From: Anaerolineales bacterium
GTDB taxonomy: Bacteria; Chloroflexota; Anaerolineae; Anaerolineales; Villigracilaceae
Reading direction: 5' to 3'
Assembly: GCA_019187665.1 (NCBI GenBank)
Contig: JABARH010000036.1
Location: 1 to 64,000 of the forward strand
DNA: 64,000 nucleotides
Position numbers and translations under genes: made by a program. The notes beneath the pieces were generated by a model. The model saw only the letters and a list, made by a program, of their open reading frames with translations, did not search any database and had not been told where the DNA came from. Position 1 is the first letter of the stretch; each line of letters begins with the position of its first letter. Shown piece by piece: positions 16,823 to 25,257 of the stretch.

Positions 16823-17320
16823 ATGATATCCCGCGAAAAAGAATTTCTCATTGCGCGCTGGGAGCAGCGACGCAAGAGACTGCAAGCACTGGTCGTAGAA
16901 GCGGAGGCGTATCGCGACCAGGAGATCTATCGCGACTGGCGCTTGAAGGAATTCCTGGTGCATATGTCCGGCTGGGACGATGCCGTGGTGGAGGCGCTGC
17001 GCGCCCACGCAGCCAACGCGCCGCTGCAGACTCTGGTTTCGCGCGGCATTGACGCCTACAACGCGCAGACCGTCTCGACTCGCGAAACCCTGGATTACGA
17101 TCGCGTTCGCCGCGAGTGGGAGCGCACACATGAGTTGATCATCGAGGCCATCCGCGCCCTGCCAGAGGAAAAAACGACCCAGCCGCTCACGTTTCCGTGG
17201 GGCGAGTTCGGCACGGTGGCGTACCTTGTGGAGATTTTTGTCGAACACGAGGAGGAACACGCTCATCATCTACAGGAATGGCTAAAGAACCCCAACCAGG
17301 TGTACTCGGAGAGACATTAA
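16823..17320 (+). CDS. DinB-like four-helix-bundle protein (DfsB/ClbS type)
   Basis: A 165-residue helical protein of the DinB/YfiT superfamily. The three metal-site histidines are likely in HMSGWDD (about residue 50) and HEEEHAHHL near the C-terminus. Members are often thiol-dependent transferases or detoxification enzymes, with no single role. It opens ISREKEFLIARWEQRRKRL like the ClbS/DfsB branch. GAAGGCAGG precedes the ATG. It probably shares a transcript with the phosphoesterase, and a terminator follows. Confidence 0.8.
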   Translation: MISREKEFLIARWEQRRKRLQALVVEAEAYRDQEIYRDWRLKEFLVHMSGWDDAVVEALRAHAANAPLQTLVSRGIDAYNAQTVSTRETLDYDRVRREWERTHELIIEAIRALPEEKTTQPLTFPWGEFGTVAYLVEIFVEHEEEHAHHLQEWLKNPNQVYSERH

Positions 17321-17346
17321 GGGGTAAACACCATGCGCAAAAAATG

Positions 17347-17371
17347 ACCGCCCGGTTGGGCGGTTGTTTTT
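17347..17371 (+). terminator. intrinsic terminator between convergent genes
   Basis: ACCGCCC/GGGCGGT stem, GGTT loop, then TGTTTTTTT. It ends the DinB transcript. Confidence 0.85.
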
Positions 17372-17815
17372 TTATTGCGCTTCGAGCCAGTCCTTGAGGC
17401 GTTTCAACATCTCCGCGTGCGCCTGCTTTGCCTGCTGAAAAGCATAACCAAACAAGAGGGACGGGGCTCTCAAGGTGATGGTTTCGCCCAGTGTCACCCC
17501 GTCATCTGTCGGAGTTACCGTTGTGTGATTCAGCACGGTCGTGCCGGGCGATTGATACGCCTCGGTTCGAAAATCGTTTTTGGATACAGACAGAATATCG
17601 GCGCGATATTTGATCTTAAAACGGAACGGCCCCCATTGGAGTTGGTCGGTGATGAAGTATCGCTTCAGGACTCCGACGGGCGGGTTCGGCTCCACGTCCA
17701 CCTTGACGATCAACGGGTGAAAATTGTGATGCCGCTCGTATGCGCGCGCCAACGACAGCGTTTTTTCAACGGTCGAGCGGATGAATATCCTGGATTCGAA
17801 GGTTCCCTGTTTCAT
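17372..17815 (-). CDS. SRPBCC (START-like) domain protein
   Basis: A 147-residue protein: FESRIFIRSTVEKTLSLARAYE opens the fold like polyketide-cyclase/dehydrase-type SRPBCC proteins. FQQAKQAHAEMLKRLKDWLEA forms the long C-terminal helix closing the ligand pocket. The ligand is unknown. The start chosen is the ATG 6 nt behind a perfect TATAAT on the minus strand (17827-17822). An alternative Met 10 codons upstream would lie before that box. Confidence 0.7.
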   Translation of the reverse strand: MKQGTFESRIFIRSTVEKTLSLARAYERHHNFHPLIVKVDVEPNPPVGVLKRYFITDQLQWGPFRFKIKYRADILSVSKNDFRTEAYQSPGTTVLNHTTVTPTDDGVTLGETITLRAPSLLFGYAFQQAKQAHAEMLKRLKDWLEAQ

Positions 17816-17821
17816 GCTGAA

Positions 17822-17827
17822 ATTATA
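17822..17827 (-). promoter_or_regulatory. -10 box TATAAT, leaderless start
   Basis: Perfect TATAAT on the minus strand, 6 nt upstream of the SRPBCC ATG. No convincing -35 hexamer is seen. Confidence 0.5.
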
Positions 17828-17857
17828 ATCGCATTGCGCGCCCAAACCAGGCGGGCA

Positions 17858-17895
17858 TTAAAAAATCTCCCCGCCGGGATTCTGGCGGGGAGATT
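17858..17895 (-). terminator. intrinsic terminator of the META lipoprotein gene
   Basis: On the minus strand a perfect 12-bp stem (AATCTCCCCGCC and complement) with an 8-nt loop is followed by a run of T. Confidence 0.85.
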
Positions 17896-17908
17896 CACGC
17901 GTTCTCCT

Positions 17909-18316
17909 TTACTTTCGGACAAGCACAACCACAGACGCGCCGTCCGCCGAGGCGATCGTCATGCGGTCGCCGTCCAGCGTGACCGTTAATGTTTCGCCTT
18001 CGACAAAGACCGACAAGACGCCTTGTTCCTGCCCATCGGTTTCCTCGCAATACATCAACGTAGAAAAGAGCGGTCCGAAAGTGAGCGTATTCCCTTTCGA
18101 TTCATATCCGCCTCCGAAACCGTTGCAGCCCACGTTGCCGTTTAGCTGCCCGTCCGCGAAGGTGAGGGAGGTGTCCACATCGGGCAGGGCCGGCGTGGGA
18201 CTGGATGCGTCACCGTAGGACTCAAGCGTCCATTCACCGGACAAATTCACCGTCGGGGCGGAGGCGCAAGCCGCAAGCACAAAGATTCCCAGCACAAGTA
18301 AAGTCAATTTCTTCAT
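17909..18316 (-). CDS. META-domain lipoprotein (HslJ-like)
   Basis: A 135-residue lipoprotein. Signal KKLTLLVLGIFVLAAC has the lipobox LAAC. The mature part is one META domain (GEWTLESYGD, FADGQLNGNVGCNGFGGGY, FGPLFSTLMYCEE). META-domain proteins such as HslJ are envelope proteins linked to heat or antibiotic stress; the mechanism is unknown. GGAG lies 6 nt before the chosen ATG. It is divergent from the SIMPL gene, with about 100 bp between them. Confidence 0.88.
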   Translation of the reverse strand: MKKLTLLVLGIFVLAACASAPTVNLSGEWTLESYGDASSPTPALPDVDTSLTFADGQLNGNVGCNGFGGGYESKGNTLTFGPLFSTLMYCEETDGQEQGVLSVFVEGETLTVTLDGDRMTIASADGASVVVLVRK

Positions 18317-18420
18317 TTCAATCTCCATTGTTGTGATTTGTAGACAGGACGAAGCGCCACCCAAAAAGTTCCCAATATTCAACGATGGGAGTATACTCGG
18401 CGTACATCACGCGCAGGAGA

Positions 18421-19071
18421 ATGCACTTGGAGCTCAAGCCAGACACCATTCACATCTCTGCTAATCATCGCGAAGAGGCGCATGCCACCCACGCCGACCT
18501 GTTTGTAACCGTGCGCGGCTCATCGGTTGTGAGCGGCAGCGAAGCGCTGAAGAAGGCAAAGGAAGTCAGCGAACTGGCGGATGAGTTGATTCAGGCGGGC
18601 ATCGAAGCCGGGGAGATTCACCTGCAAGGCATTCAGATCGAAACATCCAGCGGAGCGATTCTTAAATCGTCGAGCGCGCTCTATCGCCTGCGCGTCCGTT
18701 GCGGGACGCTGGAGCGGATTCCGCGCCTGATCGAAATCCTCGGGTCACAGAAGAACGCCGCGCTGGAGCGCATTGCCTGGAAGTACGAAGACGAGTCCAC
18801 GCGGGCATCCGCATTGGAGTCGGCGATCGAGGCGGCAAAGGTCAAGGCGCAAAAAATTGCGGGCGCGCTGGGGGTCACACTGCTGGGCATTTATTCTTTC
18901 AATGAAAACACATTCGATGAAGAGGCGCCGGGCGCATTCCAGCCGCAGGCCATGATGGTGAAAGCCGCGCGCTCCGCTCCGTCGGGGCCGAGTCTGGGAT
19001 TGGAGATTCAGCACAGCAAGTTCATCCAGGCGAACGTGGAGGTGGAATATCGCGTGTCCGGGCTGCCCTGA
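18421..19071 (+). CDS. SIMPL (DUF541) domain protein
   Basis: A 216-residue protein of the SIMPL/DUF541 family: ADLFVTVRGSSVVSGSEALKKAKEV, then IQTSSGA-like middle strands, AIEAAKVKAQKIAGALGVTLLGIYS and a final VEVEYRVSG. Family members are often periplasmic, but no signal peptide is visible here. AGGAG is close before the ATG. A TATACT box at 18391-18396 lies between the ATG and an earlier in-frame start at 18385, favouring the later one. Function is unknown. Confidence 0.8.
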   Translation: MHLELKPDTIHISANHREEAHATHADLFVTVRGSSVVSGSEALKKAKEVSELADELIQAGIEAGEIHLQGIQIETSSGAILKSSSALYRLRVRCGTLERIPRLIEILGSQKNAALERIAWKYEDESTRASALESAIEAAKVKAQKIAGALGVTLLGIYSFNENTFDEEAPGAFQPQAMMVKAARSAPSGPSLGLEIQHSKFIQANVEVEYRVSGLP

Positions 19072-19210
19072 CAGTCAGCAGGCTGCGCGCGGCGCAAAAT
19101 CATACATTGATAATTGGGATTATTCGACGCTGTTCAAGAAGATCAAATGAACGTTGACAGAAGCCAGCGTGAGGGCATTTCTGTTATCGCATAAACTTGA
19201 GGAGAATCCA

Positions 19211-22200
19211 ATGCAAAGAAACAGTAGCAGGTTACTTTCGATCGTTGTCGTCCTGGCAATGACGCTTGCCTTTACGGCAAGTTACAGCGGCGCTGTCGTG
19301 GCCGCGCCCTTGCAGGCCATCTCGCTGACCGGGGGAGCGTACACCCAGAACTTCGACACGCTCGCCACCAGCGGGACAACCAACGTTCTATCCATCACCG
19401 ATTGGTACCTTACCGAATCGGGCGGCGGCAGCCGCGACAACGAGCAATACGCCGCAGACAATGGAAGCAGCACAACCGGGGATACCTATAGTTATGGGCC
19501 CACGGCAGATAGCGACCGCGCGCTGGGAGGCCTGCAAAGCAGCACGCTGAATCCCGTCTTCGGCGCGGAGTTCATCAACAACACCGGCGGCACGATCACC
19601 TCGCTGGATGTCAGCTACACCGGCGAAGAGTGGCGCTATGGCGGAACGATATCCCGAACCGACCAGATTGATTTTCAACTCAGCACAGATGCAACAAGTT
19701 TGACGACCGGCGCATGGACGGACTACAACAGTCTCGATTTTGTCACCCCGAACACAGCCACTCCAGCCGGAGCAAGAGATGGAAACAATGCGACAAATCG
19801 AACCGCCATCAGCTACACCATTACCGGATTGAGTATCGCCAACGGAGCCTCGTTCTGGATCCGCTGGACGGACACAAATCCATCCGGCTCGGACGACGGC
19901 CTGGCTGTGGACGATTTCTCCATTACGCCCAATGCGGCCGCCACGCCCAATCTCTCCATTAACAACGTGACTCAGGCTGAAGGCAACTCGGGGACCTCGA
20001 CATTCACCTTCACGGTCAGCCTGGACACCCCGGCCGGAGTCGGCGGCGTGACCTTCGATATTGCCACCGCCGATGACTCCGCCACCGACGCCGACAATGA
20101 TTATGAGATCAACTCATTGGCGAGCCAGACGATCATGTCGGGCAACAGCACGTATACATTCGATGTCACGGTTAACGGCGACACAAATATTGAAAGTAAC
20201 GAATCCTTCTTCGTGAATGTGACCAACGTGAGCGGCGCGAATATTTCCGACGGACAGGGAGTTGGCACGATCACTAACGATGACAGCCCTCCCGATCTTT
20301 CCATTGACAATGTGACCCAGGTTGAAGGCAACTCGGGGACCTCGACATTCACCTTCACAGTCAGCCTGTCTTCCCCGGCTCCCGTTGGCGGCGTGACCTT
20401 CGATATTGCCACCGCCGATGGCTCCGCCCACAATATAGAAGATTACGGGGAGGACTCGCTTTACGACCAGACGATCCCATTCGGCAACAGTTCCTACACA
20501 TTCGATATTTACGTGTTCGGTGATTTTGAAGTTGAGGGCGACGAGACCTTCTACGTTAACGTAACCAACGTGAGCGGCGCGAATGTTTCCGACGGACAGG
20601 GAGTTGGCACGATCACCAACGATGACAGTCCCCCCGATCTGATCCATGATATTCAGGGAAGCGGCAGCGCAAGCCCCCTGATCGGAAACACAGTCGCGAT
20701 CAGGGCGATCGTCGTTGGCGATTTCCAGACCCAGGGTTCCGGCCAATTGCGCGGTTTCTTCCTCCAGGAAGAGAATGACGATGTGGATGCGGATCCCAAT
20801 ACATCGGAAGGCATCTTTGTCTTCTGCGGTTCCTGCTCCACCGCAGTCTCAGTCGGCTACGAGGTTCTTGTTGTCGGCACAGTCAGCGAATATTTCGACA
20901 TGACCCAGGTCTCCGCAACCAGCGTGGAGGTAGTATCGGGCGGCAACAACTTGCCGACAGCGGCATCTGTCACCCTGCCCATCCCCGGCGTGCCGAACGG
21001 CGACCTTGCCGCGGCGACGACCTTCGTCAACGCCTACTACGAAAAGATGGAAGGCATGTTGGTCACCTTCCCCACCACGCTCTACGTCAGCGAATATTTT
21101 GAACTGGCGCGCTACGGACAGGTGATTCTCACCGCAGGCGGACGCCCGCAGACCTTCACAGTTGGCAACGCGCCCTCCGCATCTGGATATACGGATCACG
21201 AAATTGGCCTGCTCAAAAGCACGGTCATCCTCGACGACGGCGACAACCGCCAAAACCGCCCGACCGACCTTCCCAACACCGCCTACTTCCACCCGGTGCC
21301 TGGACTCAGCTTCTCCAACTATTTCCGCGGCGGCGACACGATCGCCAACATGACCGGCGTGTTGCATTGGTCCTTTGCGGGTCTAACCGGAACGGACGCC
21401 TGGCGCATCCGCCCGGTCACTGAAGCGTTCTCCTATGCCTTCACCTCCGCCAACCCGCGGCCGTCCGTTCCCAGCGTGGGCGGCACGCTGAAGGTCGCAT
21501 CCTTCAACGTGCTCAACTACTTCCTGACCATAGACACCACTTCGTCCAACAGCGTTGGCACATGCGGCCCGAGCGGCACCGCTGATTGCCGCGGCGCAGA
21601 CAGCGCAGCTGAATTCAGCATCCAACGCACCAAACTTCTGGCGGCTCTCACAGCCATTGACGCCGATGTGTTCGGCTTCATGGAATTGGAAAATTCACCC
21701 GGCGTTGATCCGCTGGCGAACATCGCCTCGGGACTGCCGGGCTACGACGACATCTACACCGACGTGATCGGTACGGATACCATCCGCGTGGGCATCATTT
21801 ACAAGACGTCCACCGTCACGCCCGTTGGCAGCTTCGCCGTTTTGGACAGCGCGGCATTCCTCGACCCGAACGGGACAGGCACAGATCGCAACCGCCCGGC
21901 TCTCGCCCAAACCTTCGAGGAGATCGCCAGCGGCGAACAATTCACCATCGTGGTCAATCATCTCAAATCCAAGGGATGCAGCGCCTCGCCCCTCCTCGAC
22001 GAAGACCAACTCAATGGCGCGGGCTGTTGGAACGACACACGCCAAAAAGCCGCAACCGAATTGCTGAACTGGCTCGCCACCGACCCGACCGGCAGCGGCG
22101 ACCCCGACTTCCTGATCATGGGCGACCTGAACTCCTACGCCATGGAAGACCCGATCACGAATCTCGTGAACGGCGGATATACCAACCTGGTGAATTCCTT

Positions 22201-23281
22201 CGGCGGGTCAAGCGCTTATAGCTACGTATTCGACGGGCAACTTGGCTATCTCGATCATGCCCTCTCCAGCGCGTCCCTCACCCCGCAAGTGACCGGCGCA
22301 ACCGACTGGCACATTAACGCCGACGAGATTCCGCTCTTCGATTACAACGACGACGTGAAAGACGCCGGCGAAGCGACCTTTGAGGACGAATCGGATGTGA
22401 ATCCGCTTGGCAACACCGGCGACTATCGCACCTCCGACCACGACCCGGTCATCATTGGCCTCGCGCTCGATGCGACTCCGCCGACACTAAACCTGCCGGC
22501 GAACATCACTGTTCCGGCCGAATCACCTTCCGGCGCGCAGGTGTACTTCAGCGCCACCGCCACAGATATTGTCTCCGGAGACGTCCCAGTTAGTTGCGAC
22601 TGGCCCTCCGGCTCCATCTTCCCGATCGGCACAACCCTCGTCACCTGCTCCGCCACCGACGACGCCGGGAATACCTCAACCGGCTCCTTCACCGTGACGG
22701 TCGTCGAATCGGTCAGCGCCACCTTCTACTCCATCGGCGGTTATGACGGGACGATCTTCGAGACCAACGAGAACTCCGGCGTCGGCTCGGTTCCCAATGT
22801 CCCCGGCGCGACCCTCGATGTCGGAGATCACCTGCTCGATCGGCAGTCGCTGCTCCTCGTTCACTTCGACACCTCCAGCCTGCCGGATAACGCCGTCGTC
22901 ACGGGTGTCACGCTCCTGCTGAAACGCTCGAGTTTCCTCGGCGTCAACCCGTTCACCACGCACGGCGACCTGCAAGTGGACATCGCCTCGCCGTTCTTCA
23001 GCCCGGAAATCTTCCTGCGGCCCGGCGACTTTGAAGCCGCGGCCAGCGCGGCCAACGTGGGCATCTTCAACCCCGTTGCCCAACCCGGCAACTGGTATGA
23101 GGCCGCGCTGGACCTGGCCGCGTTCGCGCACGTCAACCTGTTCGGCTCCACCCAGCTGCGCGCCCACTTCAGCCTCGACGACAACGACGACCTGGGCGCC
23201 GACCTGGTCCGCTTCTTCAGCGGCAATCACTTCATGCCGTCCTACCGTCCAACGCTGATCGTGGAATATTACATTCCGTAG
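19211..23281 (+). CDS. large secreted nuclease-like protein (Calx-beta, EEP, HYR and DNRLRE-type modules)
   Basis: A 1356-residue exported modular protein. Order: signal peptide (LLSIVVVLAMTLAFTASYSG); a beta domain to ~245; two near-identical Calx-beta repeats (~246-358, ~359-472, each with NNVTQ/DNVTQ.EGNSGTSTFTF and VGTITNDDSPPD); an OB-like region as in ExeM/NucH nucleases (~475-737); an endonuclease/exonuclease/phosphatase domain (~760-1080: VASFNVLNYF, GFMELEN, NHLKSKG, MGDLNSY, SDHDPV); an HYR domain (~1087-1165); and a ~190-residue C-terminal module ending LIVEYYIP. Catalytic Asn, Glu, His and Asp residues of EEP nucleases are present. GAGGAG precedes the ATG. It is likely an extracellular DNase for nutrient use. 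Confidence 0.88.
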   Translation: MQRNSSRLLSIVVVLAMTLAFTASYSGAVVAAPLQAISLTGGAYTQNFDTLATSGTTNVLSITDWYLTESGGGSRDNEQYAADNGSSTTGDTYSYGPTADSDRALGGLQSSTLNPVFGAEFINNTGGTITSLDVSYTGEEWRYGGTISRTDQIDFQLSTDATSLTTGAWTDYNSLDFVTPNTATPAGARDGNNATNRTAISYTITGLSIANGASFWIRWTDTNPSGSDDGLAVDDFSITPNAAATPNLSINNVTQAEGNSGTSTFTFTVSLDTPAGVGGVTFDIATADDSATDADNDYEINSLASQTIMSGNSTYTFDVTVNGDTNIESNESFFVNVTNVSGANISDGQGVGTITNDDSPPDLSIDNVTQVEGNSGTSTFTFTVSLSSPAPVGGVTFDIATADGSAHNIEDYGEDSLYDQTIPFGNSSYTFDIYVFGDFEVEGDETFYVNVTNVSGANVSDGQGVGTITNDDSPPDLIHDIQGSGSASPLIGNTVAIRAIVVGDFQTQGSGQLRGFFLQEENDDVDADPNTSEGIFVFCGSCSTAVSVGYEVLVVGTVSEYFDMTQVSATSVEVVSGGNNLPTAASVTLPIPGVPNGDLAAATTFVNAYYEKMEGMLVTFPTTLYVSEYFELARYGQVILTAGGRPQTFTVGNAPSASGYTDHEIGLLKSTVILDDGDNRQNRPTDLPNTAYFHPVPGLSFSNYFRGGDTIANMTGVLHWSFAGLTGTDAWRIRPVTEAFSYAFTSANPRPSVPSVGGTLKVASFNVLNYFLTIDTTSSNSVGTCGPSGTADCRGADSAAEFSIQRTKLLAALTAIDADVFGFMELENSPGVDPLANIASGLPGYDDIYTDVIGTDTIRVGIIYKTSTVTPVGSFAVLDSAAFLDPNGTGTDRNRPALAQTFEEIASGEQFTIVVNHLKSKGCSASPLLDEDQLNGAGCWNDTRQKAATELLNWLATDPTGSGDPDFLIMGDLNSYAMEDPITNLVNGGYTNLVNSFGGSSAYSYVFDGQLGYLDHALSSASLTPQVTGATDWHINADEIPLFDYNDDVKDAGEATFEDESDVNPLGNTGDYRTSDHDPVIIGLALDATPPTLNLPANITVPAESPSGAQVYFSATATDIVSGDVPVSCDWPSGSIFPIGTTLVTCSATDDAGNTSTGSFTVTVVESVSATFYSIGGYDGTIFETNENSGVGSVPNVPGATLDVGDHLLDRQSLLLVHFDTSSLPDNAVVTGVTLLLKRSSFLGVNPFTTHGDLQVDIASPFFSPEIFLRPGDFEAAASAANVGIFNPVAQPGNWYEAALDLAAFAHVNLFGSTQLRAHFSLDDNDDLGADLVRFFSGNHFMPSYRPTLIVEYYIP

Positions 23282-23300
23282 CAGCGCCGCCCTGTCTTTC

Positions 23301-23337
23301 AAACGGCCTCCCAAATTTGGGAGGCCGTTTTGTTTCC
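23301..23337 (+). terminator. intrinsic terminator
   Basis: AAACGGCCTCCCAAA/TTTGGGAGGCCGTTT is a perfect 15-bp palindrome followed by TGTTT. It ends the nuclease transcript just before the -10 box of the next gene. Confidence 0.85.
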
Positions 23338-23347
23338 GGTGTCGCGT

Positions 23348-23353
23348 TACAAT
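23348..23353 (+). promoter_or_regulatory. -10 box TACAAT, leaderless start
   Basis: TACAAT ends 6 nt before the ATG of the pseudouridine synthase. No clear -35. Confidence 0.45.
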
Positions 23354-23359
23354 TGCCGC

Positions 23360-24013
23360 ATGAATATCCTGCATCTCGACGAACACATTCTCGTTCTCGA
23401 CAAGCCCGCCGGCCTGCCGGTGCTCCCCGACGGCTGGGACCAGGACGCGCCATATCTTGTCAAGTCGCTGACAGAGACCCATGGAAAGATCTACGTTGTC
23501 CATCGCCTCGACAAGGTCACCAGCGGCGTGATGGTCTTTGCGCGTACGGCCGAGTCTCATCGCAGTCTCAGCCTCCAATTCGAAAAACATGAGACCGCGA
23601 AGACCTATCACGCGCTCGCACAGGGAAGCCCCACATGGGACGAACACCGCGCGCTCCATCCGCTGCGCGTGAATGTGGGACACAAACACCGCACCATTGT
23701 GGACGTGCGCAGCGGCAAACCGTCTGCGACGCGCTTCCGCGTGCTGGAACGCTTTGCCTCGACCTGCCTGCTCGAGGGAATTCCTGAAACCGGACGGACA
23801 CACCAAATCCGCGTCCATGCCGCGGCGCTGGGACATCCCCTGCTCGCCGACGCCCTCTACGGGTCACGCGTGAACGAGGGCATGGCGCGGCCCGCGCTCC
23901 ACGCGCAGTCGCTCGCGTTCATCCATCCCGCCAGCCGGGAGCTGCTCGCCTTTAACGCGCCCTACCCGGATGATTTTTCCATCGCGCTGACCCGCCTGCG
24001 GTCCGCTGACTGA
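23360..24013 (+). CDS. RluA-family pseudouridine synthase
   Basis: A 217-residue RNA pseudouridine synthase. The catalytic aspartate lies in HRLDKVTSGVMVFA; VLDKPAGLPVLPD near the start and GRTHQIRVHAAALGHPLLADALYG near the end are the other RluA signatures. No S4 domain is present, so it is of the short RluA/RsuA-like single-domain type. It acts on rRNA or tRNA; the site cannot be told. The start is the ATG directly behind the -10 box; a Met 10 codons earlier would precede the promoter. Confidence 0.9.
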   Translation: MNILHLDEHILVLDKPAGLPVLPDGWDQDAPYLVKSLTETHGKIYVVHRLDKVTSGVMVFARTAESHRSLSLQFEKHETAKTYHALAQGSPTWDEHRALHPLRVNVGHKHRTIVDVRSGKPSATRFRVLERFASTCLLEGIPETGRTHQIRVHAAALGHPLLADALYGSRVNEGMARPALHAQSLAFIHPASRELLAFNAPYPDDFSIALTRLRSAD

Positions 24014-24021
24014 CTCTCCAA

Positions 24022-24050
24022 TTTACGATTTACCCAAGTCGTGGTATGTT
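24022..24050 (+). promoter_or_regulatory. promoter of the ParB-like gene
   Basis: TTTACG, 17-nt spacer, TATGTT, then 10 nt to the ATG. A leaderless or nearly leaderless transcript is predicted. Confidence 0.5.
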
Positions 24051-24060
24051 CGGCTCCATT

Positions 24061-24891
24061 ATGATTCCCAACCTTCCCAGCCTCCACATCCTTCCCCTCG
24101 CGTCCCTCATTCTGCACGAAGATCACGACCTCCAACGCACTGCCCCGCTGGTGGAAAAATTGCGGGCGCAAGGCATCATCCGCAACCCGCCGATCGTCAT
24201 GCCGCTCGAAGACGGAAGCGGGCGCTACATGGTTTTGGACGGCGCCAACCGCGTGACTTCGCTACGCGAAATGGAGTTTCCGCATATTGTGGCGCAGGTG
24301 GCGCTGCCCGACAATTCGCACATACACCTGCAAACATGGAATCACGTCACCTGGGGAATGAACGCCCGCGTTCTGGCCAGCGGGCTGCGCAAGATCAAAG
24401 AGATCGAACTGGTACGCATCAACACACAACGTTCGCTGGACGCGCCCAAGTATGTACCGGTCCACATTCGTTTGTCGGACGGAAGACTCTTCATGCTCAA
24501 GGAAAAACCCAGCGATCTGCCCGCGCACATCCAGACCCTGCACCGCATCGTCAACGCGTACAAATCGCGCGCCTCCCTCGACCGCACCAGCCAGACGCGG
24601 ATCGATTCGTTCAAGTCCATCTACCCCGACCTGACGGCGTTGATCGTCTTCCCGGCCTTCAAGATCAAGACCGTGCTCAAGCTCGCCGGTCAGGGCATTG
24701 TCCTGCCGACCGGCATCACGCGCTTCACCATCTCGCCGCGCGCTTTGCACCTCAATTACCCCCTGCACGAACTGTCGAGCGGCAAACCAATCGCATATAA
24801 GGAAGCCTACCTTCAGCAATGGATCCAGGATCGAGTCAAGGTCAAGGGCGTGAGGCAATACGTTGAATCCACCTTCCTGTTCGACGAGTGA
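24061..24891 (+). CDS. ParB/sulfiredoxin-like domain protein (SbnI/SerK-like)
   Basis: A 276-residue protein with a ParB-like N-terminal domain: LASLILHEDHD, VEKLRAQGIIRNPPIV and VLDGANRVTSLREME. The DGANR box is where ParB-type and SbnI/SerK-type proteins bind nucleotide. No DNA-binding HTH of partition ParB is seen, and the C-terminal ~150 residues have no recognised domain. SbnI-like proteins can act as free-serine kinases, so that is one option; it is not proven. It heads a tight run of four genes (4-bp gap or less). Confidence 0.6.
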   Translation: MIPNLPSLHILPLASLILHEDHDLQRTAPLVEKLRAQGIIRNPPIVMPLEDGSGRYMVLDGANRVTSLREMEFPHIVAQVALPDNSHIHLQTWNHVTWGMNARVLASGLRKIKEIELVRINTQRSLDAPKYVPVHIRLSDGRLFMLKEKPSDLPAHIQTLHRIVNAYKSRASLDRTSQTRIDSFKSIYPDLTALIVFPAFKIKTVLKLAGQGIVLPTGITRFTISPRALHLNYPLHELSSGKPIAYKEAYLQQWIQDRVKVKGVRQYVESTFLFDE

Positions 24892-24894
24892 CCC

Positions 24895-25257
24895 ATGACG
24901 ATGGATTTCTTTTTTCCCGAAGACAACCTGGCCCGCGCCGTTCCCGAAGAAACGCGCATCACCTCGCTGCGCGCTGAACCCTACGCAGACCGCCGCCGCG
25001 TGCGCGTGAACATCGAAATCACGCCCTTCCAAAAACGCCCGCACATTGACATCGCGCTTTTCGACTCAGACGGCGAAGAAACGGCCGCCGCCAGTCTCAT
25101 CGAACCGCTTTCGTGGAAACTGGAATTCACCATCCATATACGCGGCAGCGAAGACCCGGCCGGAACGTACACGCTCGAAGCGCGGCTATACTATCCAGAC
25201 GACGGGCCACAAGCCGGCCCTGTGCAAATTCAACTCGAAATTCCCACCTCTGAATGA
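24895..25257 (+). CDS. small protein of unknown function
   Basis: A 120-residue soluble protein with alternating beta-strand patterns (RVRVNIEITPF, LEFTIHIRG, YTLEARLYYPDDG) like a small beta-sandwich. No family is recognised. It starts 3 bp after the ParB-like stop, and its TGA overlaps the ATG of the next gene (ATGA). So it is translationally coupled on both sides. A second in-frame ATG lies two codons downstream. Confidence 0.6.
   Translation: MTMDFFFPEDNLARAVPEETRITSLRAEPYADRRRVRVNIEITPFQKRPHIDIALFDSDGEETAAASLIEPLSWKLEFTIHIRGSEDPAGTYTLEARLYYPDDGPQAGPVQIQLEIPTSE

Noticed and set aside
19154-19210. Earlier start for the large nuclease
   Set aside because: It adds 19 residues before a well-formed signal peptide, and the ribosome site GAGGAG sits before the later ATG.
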